Origin: Shewanella basaltis
Lineage (GTDB): Bacteria; Pseudomonadota; Gammaproteobacteria; Enterobacterales; Shewanellaceae
DNA length: 64,000 nucleotides
Reading direction: 5' to 3'
NCBI RefSeq assembly: GCF_023283885.1
Contig: NZ_JAKILA010000001.1
Coordinates: forward strand, 62,001-126,000
A program made the translations under genes and the position numbers. The notes below the pieces were generated by a model that saw only the letters and a list, made by a program, of their open reading frames with translations, did no database searches and was not told where the DNA came from. The first letter of the stretch is position 1. Each line of letters starts with the position of its first letter. Of this stretch, positions 57,167-64,000 are shown one piece after another.

Positions 57167-58369
57167 ATGAATAACCGAATCGCAATCACCCATATCGGAC
57201 TTTGCACGCCATTAGGCAACACGCCTGAAACCGTACTGCAGCGCTTAGTGAATGGCGACACCAGCGCCATGCAATACCGTGATGATTTGTTGTTTAGCGG
57301 CCCAACCATTGTGGGTAGCGTAAACGATGACAGCCTGCTTGATATTCCCGTGCATTTACAGCTGTTTGCTTGTCGAAATAATCAGTTACTCCATACCGCA
57401 GCAATGCAAATCGCACAGGCAGTGAACCAAGCTAAAGCACAGTATGGCGCAGACCGAATAGGCGTCGTGTTAGGCACCAGTACCTCGGGTATTTCCAAAG
57501 GTGAAGCGGCATTAGCATACCAACTCGAGCATGGGAATTTTCCACCAAGTTATCATTATTCACAGCAAGAACTGGGCAGCACTAGCGACTACCTCAAGCA
57601 GTTATTTGAACTTTGCGGCCCTTGTTACACAGTATCAACCGCGTGCTCATCCAGTGCCAAAGTGTTTGCCAGTGCGCAACGATTACTGCAAGCAAACCTC
57701 TGTGACATGGTCATTGTGGGTGGTGTAGACAGTTTATGCCAACTTACCGTAAATGGGTTTCACTCGCTTGAATCCGTTGCTAAAGCGCGTTGCAATCCAT
57801 TTAGTCTACATCGCGACGGCATTAATATTGGTGAAGGCGCTGCACTATTTACTTTAACCCTAGGCCAAAGCGACGTCATGCTCGCCGGCGTTGGTGAATC
57901 TGCCGACGCCCATCATATTTCAGCGCCGCACCCTGAGGGCTTAGGCGCGATTGCCGCCATGCAAGCAGCTTTAACTGCCGCGAATATTCAGCCGGCGCAA
58001 ATTGATTATGTTAATTTACACGGTACTGCCACCCCAAAAAACGATGCCATGGAGTCGCGCGCCATCACAGCTGTTTTTGGCCAAACACTGCCAGCGTGTA
58101 GCTCGACCAAACCCCTAACAGGCCACACATTGGGCGCTGCTGGCGCCATTGAAGCGGCATTTTGTTACTTGTTGCTTAGCCAACACAATCAGCTTGCACA
58201 GTTACCGCCACATATATGGGATGGACATGCAGACCATAATGATCCAAGCATTCCCTTAGTGAGCGCCAACGTTTCACAGCCAGCCAGCTCACTCAGCTAC
58301 ATTATGAGTAATTCATTTGCCTTTGGTGGCAGCAACGCCAGCGTTATTTTTTGTAAAAAGGATGCCTAA
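57167..58369 (+). CDS. apeO: Beta-ketoacyl-ACP synthase of the aryl-polyene KS-CLF pair
   Basis: 400 residues, FabF-type thiolase fold. Catalytic Cys160 in VSTACSSSAK, His in NLHGTATPKND and TGHTLGAAGAIEA. Expected partner of the non-catalytic ApeC. Extends the chain two carbons per cycle with malonyl-ACP. Its stop lies 5 bp before the preferred apeP start. Confidence 0.92.
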   Translation: MNNRIAITHIGLCTPLGNTPETVLQRLVNGDTSAMQYRDDLLFSGPTIVGSVNDDSLLDIPVHLQLFACRNNQLLHTAAMQIAQAVNQAKAQYGADRIGVVLGTSTSGISKGEAALAYQLEHGNFPPSYHYSQQELGSTSDYLKQLFELCGPCYTVSTACSSSAKVFASAQRLLQANLCDMVIVGGVDSLCQLTVNGFHSLESVAKARCNPFSLHRDGINIGEGAALFTLTLGQSDVMLAGVGESADAHHISAPHPEGLGAIAAMQAALTAANIQPAQIDYVNLHGTATPKNDAMESRAITAVFGQTLPACSSTKPLTGHTLGAAGAIEAAFCYLLLSQHNQLAQLPPHIWDGHADHNDPSIPLVSANVSQPASSLSYIMSNSFAFGGSNASVIFCKKDA

Positions 58370-58373
58370 AGCC

Positions 58374-58874
58374 ATGTCGTTCCCAATAGCTGACGCAACT
58401 TTACTCGCTCAAGATATCAGCGAATTTGTGCCACATCGTGCGCCCATGATTTTGATTGATAACCTTCTAGAGCACCACCCCGACACCTTGCTTACGGCTA
58501 TCCACATTAGTGAATCAAGCGCTTACTTTGACAGTATTATCAAGGGCGTGCCTAATTATGTCGGCATCGAATATATGGCGCAGAGCATTGCCGCCTTAGC
58601 GGGTGTGGAAGCCAAGTTAATGGGTGACAAAATACGCGTTGGTTTTTTATTAGGCAGCCGTAAATTACACATGCACATAGACCACTTTGTGCTCGGGCAA
58701 ACCTATCACACCAAGGTAAGCCGCCTTTATCAAGAACCATCCGGTTTAGCAGTGTTTGATTGCCAAATATTTCACCAAGGCCAAATAGTCGCGTCTGCAA
58801 ACGTTAATGTGTTTCAACCACAAGACACCCAGGCGTATATCAACGATACCCAAACAGGCCCTAGCAACCCATAA
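58374..58874 (+). CDS. apeP: FabA/FabZ-like dehydratase of the aryl-polyene pathway
   Basis: 166 residues. Catalytic-type His21 in VPHRAPMILIDN, then GIEYMAQSIAALAGVEAK and FLLGSRKLHMHI. Likely dehydrates the beta-hydroxy intermediate to the conjugated double bond, together with ApeI. The start at 58374 uses AAAAGGA; ATG 58362 and an upstream open frame lie inside apeO and have poor spacing. Confidence 0.88.
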   Translation: MSFPIADATLLAQDISEFVPHRAPMILIDNLLEHHPDTLLTAIHISESSAYFDSIIKGVPNYVGIEYMAQSIAALAGVEAKLMGDKIRVGFLLGSRKLHMHIDHFVLGQTYHTKVSRLYQEPSGLAVFDCQIFHQGQIVASANVNVFQPQDTQAYINDTQTGPSNP

Positions 58875-58903
58875 TAATAAAACAGCACATCATGGAGAGA
58901 CTT

Positions 58904-59629
58904 GTGACTAACAGAGTATTAATTACCGGCTCAAGCCGGGGAATAGGCAAAGCCATTGCCATAAAATTAGCCGAAAACGGCTTTGATATTGCGCTGCATT
59001 TTCACAGCAATCATAGTGCCGCGACCGAAGTGCAGCAAACACTTAGCGCCCTTGGGGTTAATGTGACTTTATTACAATTTGATATTGGCGACCGCGCTGC
59101 AGTAAAGCAGGCCATTGAAGCTGATATTGCCGAGCATGGTGCATATTACGGGGTGATTTTAAATGCCGGCATCAATCGCGACACCGCCTTTCCTGCCATG
59201 ACCGAAAACGAATGGGATAGTGTTATCCACACGAATTTAGACGGCTTTTACAATGTGATCCACCCAACCATTATGCCAATGGTACAGGCACGTAAGGGCG
59301 GGCGGATTATTACCCTCGCATCGGTTTCGGGTATTGCCGGTAATCGCGGCCAGGTCAATTACAGTGCTTCTAAAGCAGGTATTATTGGTGCAACAAAAGC
59401 ATTGTCACTTGAGTTAGCCAAACGCAAAATTACCGTTAATTGCATTGCCCCAGGCTTAATCGAAACCGACATGGTGAGTGATTTCCCCACCGATTTAGTT
59501 AACCAAATGGTCCCCATGAAACGCATGGGCAAACCCAATGAAATTGCCGGCCTTGCGAACTTTTTATTGTCTGATGATGCCGCCTACATCACCCGCCAAG
59601 TGATCTCGGTCAATGGAGGCATGATATGA
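58904..59629 (+). CDS. apeQ: 3-ketoacyl-ACP reductase of the aryl-polyene pathway
   Basis: 241 residues, short-chain dehydrogenase. NADPH motif ITGSSRGIGKAIA, NAGIN, and the catalytic Ser-Tyr-Lys in ASVSG...YSASKAG. The C-terminus is FabG-like (VISVNGGMI). GTG at 58904 with GGAGAG 5 bp upstream is preferred over an ATG at 58892, which would place that site inside the gene. Overlaps apeR by 4 bp. Confidence 0.92.
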   Translation: MTNRVLITGSSRGIGKAIAIKLAENGFDIALHFHSNHSAATEVQQTLSALGVNVTLLQFDIGDRAAVKQAIEADIAEHGAYYGVILNAGINRDTAFPAMTENEWDSVIHTNLDGFYNVIHPTIMPMVQARKGGRIITLASVSGIAGNRGQVNYSASKAGIIGATKALSLELAKRKITVNCIAPGLIETDMVSDFPTDLVNQMVPMKRMGKPNEIAGLANFLLSDDAAYITRQVISVNGGMI

Positions 59630-60852
59630 AGCGCGTAGTCATTACAGGAATGGGCGGAGTGTCAGCATTGGGACACGACTGGCAACAGGTTAAAGCCAGT
59701 TTATTAGCCAAGCATAATTGTGTTATTCGCATGGATGAATGGGACCGCTATCCAGACTTAAATACTCGCCTGGCCGCCCCCGTACGAGATTTTGCAATAC
59801 CATCACATTACTCGCGTAAAAAAATCCGCTCTATGGGTCGCGTGTCACTGATGGCAACTCGCGCAAGCGAGCTGGCACTAGAAGATGCCGGGCTGTTAAA
59901 TGACCCAGTGCTAAGCTCTGGCCAAGTTGGGGTGGCCTATGGCTCATCAACCGGCAGTACTGATCCGATTATGGGTTTTGGTGACATGCTCAAAACCGGC
60001 GAAATGTCGGGACTCACCGCCACCAGCTATATCAGAATGATGGCCCACACCACCGCGGTTAATATAGGGGTATTTTTTGGTTTACAAGGCCGAATTCATA
60101 CCACAAGCAGTGCTTGCACCTCAGCCAGCCAGGGCATAGGTTATGCCTACGAAGCCATTAAATACGGTATGCAAACTATTATGTTAGCAGGTGGCGGTGA
60201 AGAGTTGTGCCCAACGGAAGCGGTGGTATTTGATACCTTATTTGCCACCAGCACCACAAATGACACCCCAGAGCAAACCCCAAGACCGTTTGACAAACAG
60301 CGCGACGGTTTGGTTATTGGCGAGGGTGCCTGTACGTTAATACTAGAAGAGTTAGAACACGCTCAGGCACGCGGAGCAACAATCTATGCAGAGCTTGTTG
60401 GCTTTGGCACCAACTCAGACGGCCAACATGTTACCCAACCTAATGCAGAGACAATGGAAGTAGCTATCCGCTTAGCGTTAAAAGATGCCAAGCTGTCGCC
60501 ACAAGACATTGGCTACATTAGCGCGCATGGAACAGCGACAGATCGCGGTGACATTGCCGAAACCACAGCCACTCAAGCAGTATTTGGTGCCAGTACACCA
60601 ATTTCATCACTCAAAAGCTATACCGGCCACACACTTGGTGCCTGTGGCTCACTCGAAGCATGGACCAGTATCCAAATGATGAATGAAGGCTGGTTTGCTC
60701 CCACACTAAACCTTAATGAAGTCGACCCAGAATGCGGTGAGCTTGATTACATTAAAGGCGATATTCGCCAGCTTGAAACGCAATACGTCATGAGCAATAA
60801 CTTTGCCTTTGGCGGCATCAATACCTCACTGATTTTTAAACGCTGGAATTAA
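59626..60852 (+). CDS. apeR: Second beta-ketoacyl-ACP synthase of the aryl-polyene cluster
   Basis: 408 residues, FabF-like. Catalytic Cys164 in SSACTSASQG, His in SAHGTATDRGD and YTGHTLGACGSLEA. A self-standing KS, distinct from the ApeO-ApeC pair; it may handle the first condensation or another chain. Last recognised ape gene. Confidence 0.92.
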   Translation: MKRVVITGMGGVSALGHDWQQVKASLLAKHNCVIRMDEWDRYPDLNTRLAAPVRDFAIPSHYSRKKIRSMGRVSLMATRASELALEDAGLLNDPVLSSGQVGVAYGSSTGSTDPIMGFGDMLKTGEMSGLTATSYIRMMAHTTAVNIGVFFGLQGRIHTTSSACTSASQGIGYAYEAIKYGMQTIMLAGGGEELCPTEAVVFDTLFATSTTNDTPEQTPRPFDKQRDGLVIGEGACTLILEELEHAQARGATIYAELVGFGTNSDGQHVTQPNAETMEVAIRLALKDAKLSPQDIGYISAHGTATDRGDIAETTATQAVFGASTPISSLKSYTGHTLGACGSLEAWTSIQMMNEGWFAPTLNLNEVDPECGELDYIKGDIRQLETQYVMSNNFAFGGINTSLIFKRWN

Positions 60853-60882
60853 CACGACACTCACATGATAAAAGGACATTGC

Positions 60883-61641
60883 ATGATAAAGAATGTAATA
60901 AGCGTGGCAATCAGTGGATTACTGATTGCAGTTGGGTTACTAAGCTCATTAGTCAGCGCTCAAGAATCCGTAGTACAAGAGCCGCAATACCTAACTGTAT
61001 TTCAAGGCGACAACCACGCCCAACAAATACAAGCCATTGAGACCTTAATTATTTCAGGGCCGCAAGATATTGCCGTATATGATGCAATAGAAGCATCACT
61101 TAAACGGAGTTTAGCCAGTGCGACAGACAAACACGCTATCGATTATTCATCCTGGCTTGCGAAAGGTTTAGGCTATTCTGGCAATGAGAAATATCGCGCT
61201 ACATTAACCCAAATCGTTGAGGGTGATTACCATAAAAAATTACGTAAATATGCTAACGAGGGCATCACCAATATTGGCCAATACGCCATTTGGAACCCCA
61301 TACTGCACACGCCCACCCATGCCGATTTACCGCCACGGTTAAATGCGTACAGCAATGCCCTAAGCAGTAACGACCTGATATTAATCCGCATCGCCGCTAA
61401 GCGGATCATGCATGAGCGTGAATATAGTGAGGTGATGCTAACTCAGCTCAGCGAGCAACTTACTCAGCCTCGCCTGCTTGACGACAGCCGTTTAGCCATT
61501 GATACCTATGCCTGGCTAGCCAAAGCCCTAGCAAGCTCAGGTAATGATAAGTTTAACGCTGTCATTGAAGATATGGCGAACAACGCAGCCAATAAAAAAC
61601 TGCGCAGCTACGCCAAAAAGTACTTAAAAACCTATTTTTAA
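60883..61641 (+). CDS. Secreted alpha-helical repeat protein of unknown function
   Basis: 252 residues, not assigned to a family. Signal peptide (about 1-26, ending LVSA). Two copies of one motif lie about 145 residues apart: SWLAKGLGYSGNEKYRATL...KKLRKYA (about 81-120) and AWLAKALASSGNDKFNAVI...KKLRSYAKKYL (about 208-250). This suggests HEAT-like alpha repeats. AAAGGA supports ATG 60883 over 60865. It lies 30 bp after apeR and ends at the operon terminator, so it may be co-transcribed with the pigment genes. A role is not established. Confidence 0.7.
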   Translation: MIKNVISVAISGLLIAVGLLSSLVSAQESVVQEPQYLTVFQGDNHAQQIQAIETLIISGPQDIAVYDAIEASLKRSLASATDKHAIDYSSWLAKGLGYSGNEKYRATLTQIVEGDYHKKLRKYANEGITNIGQYAIWNPILHTPTHADLPPRLNAYSNALSSNDLILIRIAAKRIMHEREYSEVMLTQLSEQLTQPRLLDDSRLAIDTYAWLAKALASSGNDKFNAVIEDMANNAANKKLRSYAKKYLKTYF

Positions 61642-61652
61642 AAAACTGATAA

Positions 61653-61690
61653 AAAAAACAGATGTGAGTTAATACTCACATCTGTTTTTA
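61653..61690. terminator. Bidirectional terminator at the end of the aryl-polyene operon
   Basis: Long perfect stem AAAACAGATGTGAGT / ACTCACATCTGTTTT with a TAAT loop, between convergent stops at 61641 and 61705. Confidence 0.9.
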
Positions 61691-61704
61691 TATTACCAAG
61701 CTCA

Positions 61705-63207
61705 CTACACGTTATAAGCTGAAGCCTTGGCTTGATAATCTTCAGTAATACGCTTCATTTCTACAGCGCCAACCGCCAGTTTCTGCACTTGCTCAGATAA
61801 CAAGACAACTGCTCGGGCATTCTCTAAAATCTCTGCACCAATCTGATTGAGCTTATCGGCTTGCTCTTGTGTGCCACTGGCTACATTATTACTTAAGGTT
61901 GATACCTGGCCAATTTGCGCTGCGCGCTGCTCTAAACCCTTGGCTATATTACTGGTGTGTTGCACGTTTTCAGAAGTGCGCTTTTTACCTTGGTCCATCG
62001 AGTCGACCGTTTTTAGCATGCTAGTATTTAATCGGCTTAGCACCTTCTCAATCTCATCGGTTGAATGGCTAGTCCGTTGCGCAAGCGCCCTGACCTCATC
62101 AGCAACAACCGCAAACCCGCGACCACTTTCACCTGCTCGTGCCGCTTCAATTGCAGCATTAAGCGCCAGTAAATTGGTTTGCTCTGAAATACTGCGAATA
62201 GCTTGTAGCAATGAAGTGATTGCGCCGACATCTTTGGTCAGTTCGGTTAACGACTCGGTCACCTCTGTGGTATTGGTTTCAAGCAGTTGCATGTCTTTCA
62301 TGATGCTCAGCGCACTTTGACGATCGCTCACACTAGAGCTCGCCGCGTCCTTAGCTTGCTCTGCAGATAACTGACTGTCGTGAGCCATTTGCTGAAACTG
62401 CTCAATAACTGTTTGTGTGGTATCGGCAATCACATGAGCCTGATGCGTTTGCAGCTCAACAGAATGCTGGGCTTTGTCACTTAAGCCCATTAAGTTATCT
62501 GAGGTATTAGCCATTTTAGCGGCAATATCACGGTAGTCGTGAAACAGCTGAGACAACTCCTCAAGCATGACATTAAACGACATTTCTGCTGGCGTATCAG
62601 CCGACGGTAAACGAACAGACAAGTCTTTATTGGCAGATATAGTTTCAATGGCTCCAGCTATACGCTGATTTGCCACTGCATCTGTACGCATAAATAAACT
62701 GATCCGAATAAGAATAAAGGTTTCTGCAGCAGCAAATAGCGCATGGATAAACATGATCATCCAGTTACATTCACCCGCAAAAATCATTACCTGTGTGTCA
62801 AATAAGCTGACACCTTGCAACTGAATATACGTTAAAACAATATGATGCGCGGCAACGGTAAGCAACGCAGCCATTAATGGTTGCCAACGCAAATAAATCA
62901 AAAACACACCCATTGAGGCAAAAATATGAAAGTGCATTTCAATCATGCCCATTTGGCTTTGAATCAACAATGCCGATACGGTCATCATGATAACCGCACC
63001 CACTATGGCAAATAATTCTGTACCTTTTAACAAGCTGTAACTTAACTGCACTAATACTAATATGATGATTGCCGCGATAGTGCTAAACATCTGCATTTGC
63101 GCACCAAAAAAGCCACTGATAAATAGCAGCGGCGCCTGCAACATTAAAATTTTGTATATGTACGAATCATGCTTTTTTAACAGCGTTGTGGTTTGATTAC
63201 TATTCAT
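61705..63207 (-). CDS. Methyl-accepting chemotaxis-type transducer with His-rich membrane domain
   Basis: 500 residues. The N-terminus (about 18-172) is a multi-pass membrane domain of five or six helices with no large periplasmic loop. It contains EMHFHIF (His92, His94), AAHHIVL (His121, His122) and His155. A HAMP-like linker follows (about 173-235), then the cytoplasmic signalling domain with the conserved hairpin [21 protein letters not shown] and [20 protein letters not shown]. It should signal through CheA/CheW. The preferred ATG at 63207 overlaps nothing and lies 7 bp after the SCO1 stop. Confidence 0.87.
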   Translation of the reverse strand: MNSNQTTTLLKKHDSYIYKILMLQAPLLFISGFFGAQMQMFSTIAAIIILVLVQLSYSLLKGTELFAIVGAVIMMTVSALLIQSQMGMIEMHFHIFASMGVFLIYLRWQPLMAALLTVAAHHIVLTYIQLQGVSLFDTQVMIFAGECNWMIMFIHALFAAAETFILIRISLFMRTDAVANQRIAGAIETISANKDLSVRLPSADTPAEMSFNVMLEELSQLFHDYRDIAAKMANTSDNLMGLSDKAQHSVELQTHQAHVIADTTQTVIEQFQQMAHDSQLSAEQAKDAASSSVSDRQSALSIMKDMQLLETNTTEVTESLTELTKDVGAITSLLQAIRSISEQTNLLALNAAIEAARAGESGRGFAVVADEVRALAQRTSHSTDEIEKVLSRLNTSMLKTVDSMDQGKKRTSENVQHTSNIAKGLEQRAAQIGQVSTLSNNVASGTQEQADKLNQIGAEILENARAVVLLSEQVQKLAVGAVEMKRITEDYQAKASAYNV

Positions 63208-63214
63208 AATAGGC

Positions 63215-63826
63215 CTAACTCTCTGATGACATAATGTGCTTAAGTTCAATCTGCATTTTTTGTGTTGAGAGGTGCTTCGCGGTATATATTCGTGCGACTT
63301 GCCCCTCTGGTGACACTAAAAATAGTTTACCGACATGATTGATGCTACGGAGTTCTTGATTGATATTTTCAGATAATTGCCGATCGAGGCGCTGTAACTC
63401 ATCATCTGATAATGATGCACTCACAAAGCGAGGCGATCGATCATCAACTACACTTTTCCGCACTGCTGGAGTGTCGTTTTGGGGGTCAATTGTCACAAAC
63501 ATAAATTGCACCTCAGTTCCAGTTAACAAAGCATCCTGCTGTATGTGTTGCTCCAATTGAATCATTTGTTGGACACGTATCGGGCATATTTCAGAGCACG
63601 ATAAAAATCCCAAAAATAAGTAAGTATATTGCCCCGCGGACGCAGGAAACTGGTGTGACTGTTGCTCAACATCTTGCCAAGTAAAACGTAATTGCCGCTG
63701 GTCATTTATATCGATGCCGTAAGCATCTTTGTTATGAGCCCATTGGTTTAACACCATCAACATGGGCACAATGCCAAGGCAAATACCGATGAGTACAGAT
63801 GCGATAACCACTGTTTTCAACTGCAT
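63215..63826 (-). CDS. SCO1/SenC-family copper-binding thioredoxin-fold protein
   Basis: 203 residues. One N-terminal membrane anchor (about 5-27). A periplasmic thioredoxin-like domain has the copper ligands Cys77 and Cys81 in CSEIC and His165 in [13 protein letters not shown], all three present. SCO proteins deliver copper to the CuA site of cytochrome c oxidase or act as thiol reductases. Operon with the downstream chemoreceptor; no oxidase genes are visible in the window. Confidence 0.9.
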   Translation of the reverse strand: MQLKTVVIASVLIGICLGIVPMLMVLNQWAHNKDAYGIDINDQRQLRFTWQDVEQQSHQFPASAGQYTYLFLGFLSCSEICPIRVQQMIQLEQHIQQDALLTGTEVQFMFVTIDPQNDTPAVRKSVVDDRSPRFVSASLSDDELQRLDRQLSENINQELRSINHVGKLFLVSPEGQVARIYTAKHLSTQKMQIELKHIMSSES

Positions 63827-64000
63827 GGGTTAACACCTTAAACTGTTTTATTACCAAAGTATTGAACAATATCATTATAGACATGATTAGGTTATTGCCA
63901 ATTATTTATACATAAAGCGGCCATAAAAACCACCGAAATGTAAACAGACACGGTAATACGATACAAAAATACATTTGATCACCGCAAGAGGTAGGGTTTC

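Noticed and set aside
61847..62320. 157-residue plus-strand open frame
   Set aside because: Antisense to the conserved signalling domain of the chemoreceptor; no family resemblance.

Overview
The window looks like a chromosomal segment of a marine gammaproteobacterium, most probably Shewanella or a close relative. The reasons are the gene orders rsmI|lpoA-yraN-diaA-dolP, trpS-gph-rpe...dam-damX-aroB-aroK-pilQPONM|mrcA and gmk-rpoZ-spoT-ridA...recG, the moderate AT-richness, and several short inverted-repeat elements of a kind I associate with Shewanella intergenic regions. The genus is inferred; no rRNA gene is present to confirm it.

Layout. 1-6.3 kb: an Omp85-type outer-membrane protein, then two convergent TonB-dependent receptors, each preceded by a Fur-box-like site. 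6.4-7.0 kb: the RNase P RNA gene (minus strand) with its promoter, its terminator and a degenerate second copy of its 3' end. 7.0-11.4 kb: rsmI, diverging from lpoA-yraN-diaA-dolP (envelope and replication-timing genes). 11.4-11.9 kb: a non-coding island with one small inverted-repeat element nested inside another. 11.9-24.7 kb: a long minus-strand run of trpS, gph, rpe, dam, damX, aroB, aroK and pilQPONM, interrupted by two small plus-strand genes (one DUF2970) and another inverted-repeat element touching dam. 24.9-30.7 kb: mrcA (PBP1A), a YjjG-like nucleotidase, an APH-fold kinase and an unknown membrane protein. 31-42.8 kb: gmk-rpoZ-spoT-ridA, a long-chain acyl-CoA synthetase, a Ca2+/Na+ antiporter, a periplasmic TPR protein, a DesK/NarL-type two-component pair and recG. 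42.9 kb: a DUF3014 membrane protein.

44.0-60.9 kb is the main accessory feature: one very compact plus-strand operon of about 19 genes that encodes an aryl-polyene (APE) pigment pathway. It holds a type II synthase (KS ApeO, chain-length factor ApeC, second KS ApeR), two ACPs (ApeE, ApeF), an acyl-ACP ligase (ApeH), two hotdog dehydratases (ApeI, ApeP), a ketoreductase (ApeQ), a thioesterase (ApeK), lipidation and glycosylation enzymes (ApeD, ApeJ), and an export module (ApeG, LolA-like ApeL, MMPL ApeM, lipoprotein ApeN). Two extra enzymes set this variant apart: an MIO-type aromatic ammonia-lyase that could make the aryl starter, and a flavoprotein with a halogenase-like WxWxIP motif. A secreted repeat protein of unknown function follows and may be part of the operon.

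61.7-63.8 kb: a minus-strand pair, a SCO1/SenC copper protein followed by a chemoreceptor-like protein with a His-rich multi-pass membrane domain. APE clusters are a known class. The less described parts here are the ammonia-lyase/flavoprotein variant with its secreted partner, the SCO1-chemoreceptor pair, and the small elements whose ends coincide with stop codons of neighbouring genes.
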